From Polytrichum commune (taxonomy: Eukaryota > Streptophyta > Polytrichopsida > Polytrichales > Polytrichaceae), in the NCBI GenBank assembly GCA_950295325.1, contig OX485804.1:15378001-15442000 (forward strand): 64,000 nucleotides of DNA, written 5' to 3'. The stretch's first letter is position 1. Each line of letters opens with the position of its first letter. A program made the position numbers and the translations under genes. The notes below the pieces were generated by a model. It was given only the letters and a program-made list of their open reading frames with translations. It ran no database searches and was not told the origin of the DNA. Shown one piece after another: positions 1 through 9,033 of the stretch.

Positions 1-790
1 CCTCTGTCGGCGTTATTGGAGTGCTTCTCGAATCTCCGAGGTTTACTTGCGCCATTCCTCTCCCGCGGCCACGCCCTCGCCTTGATGTTTGTTGTGTTCC
101 GCCCGCCTTGTGTGAGCCCAAAATGGTGCCCACATGTGGTGATTAAGTCTTCGAAACCAATTTTAGTGTGACTTTGATGTGCTATGATTATTCACAAAAC
201 ATAAAAAGAGTGAAGTGTGGTATGGATTTAAGTTTAGGCATTAGAATGTGTTGTGTAGTAATTTCAAGGTTTAACTTCAATAAGAGGATGCCTTGATTAG
301 GTGAGTGGGGGGTAAGGTGAAGCAAGGTGAGCTCCGCGAGTTAAATGCCCACTTTTGGATCCACCTTGGTAGTTTGGGAAGAAGGAAGCTTGGTGGATGG
401 GGATTAGTCCCTACTTTGGAGGAGAGGGTTAAAGGATTGTGATTGGAGGTGCCAATCCTCTCACCCTATCCTCACCTCTTTCCCCCTCTCTCCCTCTCTC
501 CCTCTTTGCTACTTAAGGTGTTTTTTCTCTCATTTCTCTCTCTCTTCATCAAGCGCTCTCAAGGGAGCAAGCTCTTAAAAGCTTGAGCTACGCGTGTAGG
601 ACATTAGTTTTTAGTGAATTTAATTAGTTAAGTTCTCTCTCTCAATTCCTCTCAAGTGGAGTGAGCTCTTAGAGCTTGAGACAACATGTGGGGATTAGGT
701 AGTTATTTAGTGGAATTAGTGGGTTAGATTAATTCATTAGTAAAGGATCGAAAACAAAGACTTAGGGAAATGCTCGATTAGCGGCTAGGG
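1..790. repeat. Repeat-rich non-coding DNA, possible LTR fragment
   Basis: No gene is seen. A CT-rich stretch (about 466-545) leads into an imperfect tandem duplication of roughly 95-100 bp. The first copy is about 535-630 and the second about 633-728; both carry the CTCTCAAG...GAGC(T)CTTA.AGCTTGAG core followed by TTAGT-rich sequence. The order of TATA-like element (CTACTTAAGG), pyrimidine tract and repeats is reminiscent of the U3/R part of a plant LTR, but I cannot define TG...CA ends, a primer site or an internal coding region. The first 130 bases are GC-richer and unassigned. Confidence 0.35.
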
Positions 791-1050
791 GAGACTGTAT
801 CAAGAGGCAGCTGGTTAGCTGTGGTTGCGACTGCATTGGAGGCAGCTGGTTAGCTGTGGTTGTGATTGCATTGGAGGCAGCTGGTTAGCTGTGGCCGGGA
901 CTGTATCAGGAGGCAGCTGGTTAGCTGTGGTTGTGAGTGCATTGGAGGCAGCTGGTTAGCTGTGGCCGGGACTGTATCAAGAGGCAACTGGTTAACTGCG
1001 GCTGCGACTGCATCGGAGGCAGCTGGTTAGCTGTGGTTGTGACTGATTAG
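791..1050. repeat. 35-bp minisatellite, about 7 units
   Basis: Seven consecutive units of 35-36 bp share the core GGCAGCTGGTTAGCTGTGG. Each core is followed by a variable TTGTGACT/CCGGGACT segment and then GCATTGGA or GTATCAAGA. Two variant types alternate (GCATTGGA-linked and GTATCA-linked), which suggests a higher-order dimer. Positions 1051-1527 downstream show no convincing gene. Confidence 0.85.
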
Positions 1051-1527
1051 TTTATATTATTACATTAGTTTATAGACTATATTAGACTATATTAGTTTAT
1101 AGATAAGTAGTTGGCCACATTAGGTTAGGTGGAGGCACGTGTGGGTTTCATAAGTAATTGCACTTAGGATTGATTATGGGAAATAGCGTTTTTTAACGCT
1201 TGTATCCTCTCTATTAAATAAATCAAGTGCACAAGTAATGGAGAAGGTGGAGGACTTCCGCGAGGGGAAGACAAAGGAGGTTGGGTCAAAGTATGCAAGG
1301 GGAAAATCATTGAGGGCATGTGCGGCTAAAGCCGCGGGTTGGACTCTTGAGAAAGCCAACTCTAGCACAAGCCAAGAGGCCAACATTAATAAAGTACAAT
1401 GAGTGAGACAATGCATGTTCATTTAAACATGAAAATCACCTTGCATATGGTTCCATGTTGTGATAGATAAATGTGATTCTCAAAGTCATCACCCGGACTA
1501 GGACGCTTAAGGGTGGTGGATTTGGTC

Positions 1528-2311
1528 TCACACCTTGCTTCGCTGAAATCTTGAAGCAGGGGTCACAACATCCACACTTAGGGTTTCTGCGCATGGGTCT
1601 CCTCCTTCAGCTCTTTCGCGGCCTCCCAACAAATTTGATTTTAGATCTTCCTTTGCCGCTTTCCTCTTGGACGCCTTCATTTTTTCTCTTGCTTGAATCG
1701 TTGGTTGTCCCGACATCGGTTCTCGCTCTTCTAACGCCTTCTCAATTTGTTGTGCTACCTCCTTGTTGTCTTCTTCGTAGATATTTCCACTATCTCCACT
1801 CCCCCCTTCTTCCTATATTTAAGATAAAACAATGTTTATAACAATGATGACAAACCATAATATCTAAAAGAAAAGTTGTTTCACAGTTGAATATGTTCTA
1901 CCATTTTTATTATGTGCTCAAACAACTGAATATATGGAGAACCCGAAGAATACGTACGACACTTGTAGAGTTTGTCTCTTCGCGTGAGTCCTCTTGGATG
2001 CTGTCGTTTCCCAACTCCTCCACTTCTGCCATTGGTTGCTTTTTACTTCCGTCCGCCTCTTCTACAATCGGTGATAAATGAAAAGGCGGAATCCCACAGT
2101 CTAGCCTCCACGAAGGTTTCCGCAGGTCCTTTATGCTTTGGCTCAAATCCTCGGGCGTCCCACGGCCCTCGATTGGCGCTTTCCTTACCTGTGACTTTTG
2201 TGTCCTCACTGTCTTTCTCTTCTTATCAGTGTAATGTGTAGACGATCGCCTCCTCTTCTTTTTCTTAGATGGTTCCGTTGTCGGAGGTTGTGAATTGCCT
2301 ATTTCCTTCAT
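1528..2311 (-). CDS. Divergent two-exon nuclear-type protein, possible transposon helper
   Basis: Family not recognised. Exon 1 is 2311-1958 and exon 2 is 1812-1528, with a 145-bp intron (1957-1813) that has a strong GTACGT donor and an AAATATAG acceptor. The join is phase 0 and gives 212 aa. Visible features are basic clusters KKKKRRR (16-22) and KKRK (30-33) that look like a bipartite nuclear localisation signal, an acidic middle (about 84-150), and a second Lys/Arg-rich stretch (about 159-175). There is no enzyme motif. The gene is divergent from the transposase, with ATGs 320 bp apart and a TATATA about 110 bp upstream (2421-2426). Exon 2 ends with AAG followed by GTGTGAG just before the stop, so a further exon is possible. 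Reality as a gene is supported by the good splice sites and protein-like composition; the helper role is inference from position. Confidence 0.6.
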
Positions 2312-2630
2312 GTGTTCAACCCTCCCGCAATTCAGACCTATTCGCTCTATTTCCTTTCCACAACCTCACCACATCAAACTCACACATTGGAAAGAAAGTG
2401 AGCAATCGCATTCTTCTCAGTATATAATTGCAATACCTCCCGATGGGAGGCGCGCTTTACTATCTGACAACCATCTTTGTAATTAGGGGTATATTTTTTT
2501 AGGATGCCTGACAATTTTGTCTCCTTCCTGATATTCATGCGTATTTGTTTATAACTTCATCATCATCACCATTCTCCTTCTCTATGCATCTTTGCATCTT
2601 TGTTCCTTCACGTTTGCTTTCTCTGCCTTC
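2312..2630. promoter_or_regulatory. Bidirectional promoter between transposase and divergent gene
   Basis: This 319-bp spacer separates two divergent ATGs. It holds a TATATA at 2421-2426 that is well placed for the minus-strand gene (ATG 2311). A TATATTTTTTT at 2490-2500 is placed for the plus-strand transposase (ATG 2631). Both would give 5' leaders of roughly 80-110 nt. No other site is identified with confidence. Confidence 0.45.
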
Positions 2631-5600
2631 ATGGCTTCCACCTCAATTCTTCCTCCCGTCTCTGAGATGGCCGAACTTCGTTCACATGGCATCGGGGTCC
2701 CTATTATATTCCCCATTGGTGCACAAGGTATTGTTGTTGTCTCGGAGCTTCATCTTAGCATTAGGTTCTCTTTGAAAGCTAGTACAATATGGGTAGAGCG
2801 TGAGATCTACCATCCTGATACTGGATTGCTCGTTCATACCTTCCATGAGACCTCCAAGGTAACTGACAATGGCAATGTAGTGTGGGAGCTTGGCGCGGGA
2901 AAGTATAGAGTTTGTGGCTGGCCAGATTCTCAGATGGGAGTGTCAACAGAAATCCTTCCTCCTCTTCGATCATCCACTGTTGCCTTTAGCACACCCCCGG
3001 TAATAAGCGTCAAGACCGAGCCTGGTGTAGACAACGTTATAGACTTGTCTGATTCTTCGAGTGAAGATGTACCAATGCATAAGGCTGCTGTCCATGATTC
3101 CCCTCATTTGTTTCCCTTTGCATCCTACGTAACGCCTTCTCCATCTAGCTCTGTCCCTTCAACTACTTCGGTCCCTACATCTAAACCTCCTCAAACTATT
3201 GTTCAATGTCTTCGTCGTCTTGGCTCTATGCCCGGTAGTAAGAACGTCCTCAAGAAAATAGATTACGATAAAATCAAAATCCAAGAAGTTAATCACCTTC
3301 CCCCTCGTTTCGATGGCACCCAGTTATTTGTCCTCCCTGCAGCAGAAGTCTCTTCATCTCAAACCAGGGTCAAGTCGTTGGACGGCATGGACAAGCAATA
3401 TGATGGCCATGTTTGGACTAAAACTCAAACCACCAACATTACAAACGACGTTGGCCTTGCATTTCGTTCCTCTACCTGTGTTGGCCATCTCCAATGCCAA
3501 AACCCGAGTTGTGATTACCTTCAACGCGCCCATCGTACCTCTAAGGTCAATGACACAGAATTTGAAGGTTTCACTAAAGATCCTTTCCTTCTCTCTGGCA
3601 TTGTGCCATCCGGATCTACTCTTGTCTGTAGGATTTGTAAAGAGCCTCCCAAATGCATTGCACTATGCGAGGCCAAAATCTTCTACGTCCATGGGAAGGA
3701 GTCATCCCAAAGAGCCTGCATTCATCTCGGTTCTCATCAACATCCAGTGAAGGTTGGAGACTGCAGAGACAGTCGGAAGCGTATCAATGCACTTCTTGAG
3801 GAGCACGTTGAACGTACGCCTCAAGCCACCCACAGCAAGATCGTCCTTGAAGCTAGCAAGGACATTGTTGGTGAGTTTCTCCTTTCTGGCGATAATGACA
3901 CACACCGTCTCTTCTCTTTAAAAGAGCTTGAACCTGTTTTTGAGAGCTGTAGAGAGTTGAATTCCCCAAACCTTCGCTCTAAGGTTACCTCTTTCAAATA
4001 TTTGCGGAGGTTTGGTGTTATGGATGGCATCGCGAAGCTCCGAGGCGTTAGCAATTGGGCCTACGTCCAACGGAACCAATTCCCAGGACAAGGTGACGAT
4101 ACAGACAAGGTGTTCGTCTTCAAGATGTCGGAGGTTGGTCCTGGAAGTGGAGTGGATTTGGTTCGTCGGATGCAACCGGGTGGGGACCTGGAGAACGCGT
4201 GGATGATGTCCGATCACGTGAAGCAGGTCAAAGGGTGGACCACCATGGCTGCTCATGTGTACGATGGGACTTATCAACAGGTCATGACCATTTCATGTTG
4301 TGATTTCCAATCGGAGGATAAGGATGCCCAAGTTCTCTTCTGGCAGAACCTCAACCACGTCATGGCCCGACACGGTATCCCACATCCAAACTTTATAGGC
4401 TTCATGGCGGACAGTGCCCAAGCCAATTGGAACGTTGTTCGCATTGTGTATGGTTCAGGGGATCCCAAAGTTCCAATGGAGGGTCGTGAGCGCACTTGTT
4501 TTTTCCATTGGAAACAATCGCTCGAAAAACATACGAAATCGTATATAAAACATGAGTTACAAGACCAACATAGACATCTTTGCCTTCAATATCGAAATGC
4601 GTCATCTATGGAAGAGGCTGAGACTAGGTACCTAGCTATCAAGGCTTGGTGGGCGTCATCGAATTGTACAAGTGAGGACGGTCTCAAGCATCTTCAGCTC
4701 TGGCTTGCTTTTTGGCACTTCCGCTACCTTCAATGGGGTGGTTTCATGGAACTGGTACATCTCCTTTATAATTCATTATTGGTTTTTCTTGGATTCGATT
4801 TCCTCTCTCTGTACATTTATATTAATACTTGATTTCTCCAATCAGGAAAAGGTTTTAACCCAAGACCAATTGGCCAAGATGCCGTCGTGCAATCTTGCGG
4901 AGTCCGTCCACAACAAGTGGCTTCAAGCCTCCGGCAACAAGGGTGGAGATCTATACGTGGCTACGGTTGACGACTACATTCGCGCCTTCTTACAAGTTGT
5001 TGCATACTACCAGTTCCTTAAAGGTGGAATTGGCGGAGATGGTCCAAGCAAAGAAGAACTAAAGCTCAGGGGTGCTCAACGTCGAGCTCAGCGTACTGGC
5101 GACCCCACAGTGTTGCAGAAGGTCTTGCTTGACATGTCCGGTGGGGAAGAATTTTGCACTCGCGATCCACACCTTGAGGGCGCCGAGGTGTTTGGATCGC
5201 CGAAGCGAAGACCAGACACTCCAATTGGTGATGATGGCGAGACCCACCGCCCCGATACCGTGAACTTCTCTCGCCCTCCCCCCGGTAAGCGTGTCACTCG
5301 ATCTCAACCAGAAACACTACCCACTATCATTGAGGAGTCTTCCCCCTCTGTACAAGAGGTTCAAGTGCCTTCACCTGCAGGACTTGGTTTCCAACGTGTC
5401 ACTGCCGTGCAAGAAACCAAAGTAGATGTCTCTCTTTGGCATATTGCCCGCATACCCTATACGTCTGGGAAGTCTTGTTGGGCTAATCATGCGGGCACGA
5501 AGAAGAAGTGCACCGCAAGAATCGTCACTAATAATAAGAGCGTTCCTGCGCCGACCTACACCGGTATGTGGCATCATTACAAACTCCAATCTATGAAGCG

Positions 5601-6303
5601 CACGGACTTTGTATTTTGCCCAGACGACATTGAGCGTTGCATGAAGGGCCCTCGTCGGAAATGGGTCATGCAGTTCTCTGCTGATGACCAGAAGCCTCTT
5701 ATTCCCCCAATCTGGCCCGTGAAGATTGGTACCAACCTCACCCGCTCGGAGATCTTCGCCCTTGAGAACGCAGGTTTTCAACTCCCACCAAAGGAGCGCA
5801 TCACACCGACTCAACTCTTCACCAACTCTGCTCCCCCGCTAGATATGTCTGGAATCCGTGTTCCAGAAAACCCCGACATGATTCCTCCGACAAGATTGTC
5901 CAAGCTTGTTCGGCGATCCAGCAGCGCACCTTCGGCAAAGCAGAGGCAGATGGTGGCCTCTGCTGAAGCTGTGCATGGTACCGTTCTGAAGTTAACTATG
6001 ATCCCTCAACCGGGATTTGGTTGCATTATCACACTGCAGTCCAAATCAGAACCCCAACCACCGATCTACCAAGTGACAGTCAGTTCTCTTCCAGAGTGCA
6101 ACTGCGCATACTTCTTGGATATGATTTCCAAGTTCAGCCGCAAACGAAATTCTTATCTGAATTGTAAGCATTTGTATTACATTTTCATCAAGGTTTCTAA
6201 TTTGGATGCGGAAGTGAATTTGTTCATTCACGCCCCGACATTTAGCTTCAACGAAGTCAAACTCATCATCGAAGGGGGTCTTTTGACAAAGTCTACTTCT
6301 TAG
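2631..6303 (+). CDS. MULE-type DDE transposase with SWIM zinc finger
   Basis: Predicted catalyst of cut-and-paste DNA transposition, or a domesticated regulator derived from one. Exons are 2631-4754 and 4846-6303, with a 91-bp GT-AG intron (4755-4845) in phase 0; the product is about 1193 aa. The start is the ATG in context TTCATGG. In order: a SUMO-type site V127-K-T-E130 and a SUMO-interacting motif V136-I-D-L139 followed by Ser/Asp/Glu; a Cys/His-rich FLYWCH/GCM-like region (CxxxxC ... CxxC ... HLGSHQH); then the DDE core. The core has D545 (VYDGTY), D594 (FMADSAQ), a C623xxH626 motif (CFFHW) and E727 (LAESVH). A linker with KR-rich patches follows, then a C-terminal SWIM finger C1126-x-C1128...C1148-x-H1150. 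All expected catalytic residues are present and the frame is open, so it may be functional. AATAAA lies at 6388-6393. It sits between a divergent and a convergent gene. Terminal inverted repeats were not found. Confidence 0.88.
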
Positions 6304-6387
6304 GATTTATCTCAGCCTAGCAGTACTTTGGGCTATGATATATGTATCCATTTCTGGACCTCTTGTGAAGCAATAATTGATTGATAT

Positions 6388-6420
6388 AATAAAGGTATAA
6401 TCTCAATGATTAATTTTATT
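6388..6420. terminator. Convergent poly(A) signals
   Basis: The stops of the transposase (+, 6303) and the small charged protein (-, 6465) are 161 bp apart. A plus-strand AATAAA (6388-6393) lies 85 nt after the first stop. A minus-strand AATAAA (plus-strand TTTATT at 6415-6420) lies 45 nt after the second. The transcripts would overlap tail to tail. Confidence 0.6.
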
Positions 6421-6464
6421 TGCTTCAAAATTTTGTATTACAATGCTTCCTATGTCTATCAACT

Positions 6465-6932
6465 CTATTTTCGTTTTGCATACTTCTTAGATGATTGCGA
6501 GGGAGGTGGACCTGGTCGAAGCAAATCCATATAAGAAATTGTCTTATCTCTCTTTCGATCCTTCAGCGGAAGATGATGCGGCGTCATTCCTCTTATCCGT
6601 TCGCGAAATGAAAGAGACTTCGAAGATTCTCTTTCCACCTTCACCTCCTCTTCCGTTTCGTTCGATTTGTCTTCATCCAAATCAGCATCCTTCTCCGGCA
6701 CATGTTCCTGCATTTTTTCTTTTTTCTCATATTTTTTTTGCTCCTCCCGCACCCTCCACCTCCATGCTTGTGTAGACTGCGAAAATGGAGTCAGCTCGTA
6801 GTCATCACTACTTCGATTTCCAGCAGCAAACTCAAATTCCGGCGATGAATTAACCGGAATATGAGGATCTGCTAGACTTCTAATTTCCTTATCCCATCCT
6901 AATCCAGCAAATATGTCTCTCTCATCTCCCAT
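6465..6932 (-). CDS. Small charged nuclear-type protein convergent with transposase
   Basis: Family not recognised; single exon of 155 aa from the ATG at 6932. The N-terminus (MGDERDIFAGLGWDKE) and aromatic/Ser segment (about 40-62, including AWRWRVREEQ) are followed by a highly charged region (63-105) likely to be coiled or disordered. This contains a SUMO-type site V97-K-V-E100. A basic C-terminus ends KKYAKRK, a plausible nuclear signal. An ATTATAAAT lies about 45 bp upstream (6974-6980) and a poly(A) signal 45 nt downstream, so it looks like a complete small gene. Its tail-to-tail position relative to the transposase is that of mudrB relative to mudrA in maize MuDR, though I see no sequence resemblance to mudrB. 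Further upstream exons cannot be excluded. Confidence 0.6.
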   Translation of the reverse strand: MGDERDIFAGLGWDKEIRSLADPHIPVNSSPEFEFAAGNRSSDDYELTPFSQSTQAWRWRVREEQKKYEKKEKMQEHVPEKDADLDEDKSNETEEEVKVERESSKSLSFRERIRGMTPHHLPLKDRKRDKTISYMDLLRPGPPPSQSSKKYAKRK

Positions 6933-6984
6933 TGTGTGCAACTGTATATACAATGATGTTGGGTATGAATCCAATTTATAATCT

Positions 6985-8300
6985 ATTCGGCCACAAACGA
7001 TAATTGCTAAAGTCTAAGCTATAGAATAGACTCATATATAAGACAAAGAGAAAAGTGATGAATAAAAACCAAGCAAGTTTATTATTTTGATTCCTTTGTA
7101 TTTTGATTGACTCATTATTCAATTATACCAATCTCAAAAAATCCATTTTCATTGATTTTTTCTTGTAGTCATCCTTGGTTTTAATAATTCAACCACCTCA
7201 CGGTTTCCAAACTTAATGAGACCATTTCAAATTCAGGGTTTTTATTTTATTTTATGACCTATATATCCCACGGAAATAGGTCCAATTTTTTACTATTATT
7301 GTCAGATTCTGGTATATTCTTGGTATATTCTTGGCTATTTTGAAATATCCTAATTTTAGTCTGACAAGTTTACTATTTTTATTTCCTCTACGCTCACATA
7401 CAAGTGTCGTCCTGGTGGTGCATTCCAATGAACTTGGAGGTTTCAAACCATTCTTGATGGCGAGGGCATTTGGGTCCACTATCATTCTAATTGGCCACTT
7501 GCATGTAGAAGCCAACTTCATATTGAAAGTGTGAGAATCAAACTATCATCACTCCAACAAATTTTGAGAAGATCCAACAATTGCAAAGTTGAAGTAGCTT
7601 GTGAGATTATTGGTTTCTTTATGAAAGTTGAATGACAAGTTGAATGCAACCTTGGGATTTAAACATATACACATATATACATATACCAACTGGAAAACAT
7701 ACATGTGAGAACATGAATATCCAAATTTGGTGTGCATGTATCCAAAGTTAATTGATTAGATGATGAGTATTTTTTTTTTGGAATTCAAAGGCCATTGTTG
7801 GAGCTTGTTTGCTTTGGGACGTTGCCCATACTACTACAAGTAGTTGATTCTTATAATGGGCAACACCCACATGCAAGAAAACTTGCCTCCTTGCTCAAGT
7901 CTTAGTGACCTTCTACATGGATCAAATTCACCTCAGAGCATCGTTCTCCTGAATATTGAATAAAAAATTAATAGGATTTGCATCTATCTCTTCTTGAAGT
8001 ATATAAGAATCACCATGCCAAGTAGGAAGCTTGGATGATGGTGTGAAGTGGCAGTCTAGAACTCTCCCCCAACAAGAGATGACCCCTCAAACCACTAAGT
8101 GCACTAAAGGGTTATCATTAAAATATTGAATGATAAGGCTTTGATATAATTGGATAGTTGTAGTACTATATTTATAGTTTTATTTTCAAACCCATATTAA
8201 TTCATGTTCATGTAAAAACATATTCCTAGTTTTGAACATATGATGTTGTGGGCTTGAAAACAACGTAGGGTCAAGAAAAATTCCATTGTACAAACTACTA
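6985..8300. other. Gene-free AT-rich stretch
   Basis: Searched for the right end of the transposase block and for genes. The short open frames are not protein-like and no inverted repeat matching the 1.0-1.5 kb side was found. Nothing else identified. Confidence 0.5.
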
Positions 8301-8302
8301 TC

Positions 8303-9033
8303 ACTACAAGGAAAACATGAGAAAATGACAAGGGCCATATGACCGGATATGACTAGCGGTTTTAAAAAAGTCATATTGAACCAAAGTGATGACTACAAGT
8401 GACTTTAGTCATTATATGACTAAGGGGCGGTTTACACTATGGACCAAGAGCCATGACCACGAAATTCTAAAATCTGTGATTGGAGAGTAAAATGCTCTTG
8501 GTCCCATTTGGCTTTACACTACCTTGAAAAAAGGAGAATGACCACTAACTTTGAGGTCCCCAAAAACTACTAAAATCTGCCATTTGGATATTGTGCCATG
8601 GTCCAACGGGTTTTCCGTTGAGGCGAGGCAAAATGCTCGACTCAACGGAAATCAAGGGAGCCGTGAGGTTGAAAATCAGCCATTGGCCCTTTTTTTTTTT
8701 AATATTTTTTTTTCCTGATTTTTTTTGGGCATGTATTAAAAAAAATCAACACCTTCGCTTTTTGGTGTGTGGTCATTCCTCTTGGTCCACATTCGGTTTA
8801 CACCTAGTGAAGGGCCCATGAACCATGAAAACTAATATTTTAGTAACTCGGACCATGGAAGTCGTCCCATGAAGTCGTCCCACGCAAAATAGGCCTCTTA
8901 CGTGGGACGACTTCATGGTCCATAGTGTAAACCGCCCCTAAGTTTTTAGTCAGATCGGACAAGATTTGGATGGGAACCATGTAGAGAACATGTTGGGAAC
9001 ATGTTTTCTCAATATTCTATATTTTCATTGTAG
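8303..9033. mobile_element. CACTA-like non-autonomous element, split by a MITE
   Basis: The left end reads CACTACAAGGAAAAC, the canonical start of plant EnSpm/CACTA termini. The right end (about 9020-9033) is the inverse of GACTACAATGAAAA, one base off CACTA at the tip. No coding sequence is present. Without the nested MITE (8424-8938) the element is about 215 bp. I could not match a 3-bp target duplication, so the exact right border is uncertain. Confidence 0.45.
8424..8938. mobile_element. PIF/Harbinger-type MITE, family 1, copy a
   Basis: 515 bp bounded by terminal inverted repeats starting GGGGCGGTTTACACTATGG, flanked by a TAA duplication (8421-8423 and 8939-8941). GGG-rich ends with a 3-bp TWA duplication are typical of PIF/Harbinger (Tourist-like) elements. 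Near the right end is a perfect 17-bp hairpin (CATGAAGTCGTCCCACG and its inverse, about 8869-8917). No open frame of note. A longer relative lies at 47694-48809. Confidence 0.85.

Noticed and set aside
130-760. Considered as a complete LTR with a primer binding site (TGGTGCCC near 124)
   Set aside because: No paired LTR, no TG...CA borders and no gag-pol coding sequence; kept only as a weak suggestion.
791-1050. Considered as a CRISPR array
   Set aside because: Units are contiguous variants without unique spacers, in a eukaryotic context; it is a minisatellite.
1473-1841. Plus-strand frame of 122 codons
   Set aside because: It is antisense to exon 2 of the minus-strand gene and has leucine-rich low-information composition.
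5371-5814. Minus-strand frame of 147 codons
   Set aside because: Antisense shadow of the transposase second exon; no family resemblance.
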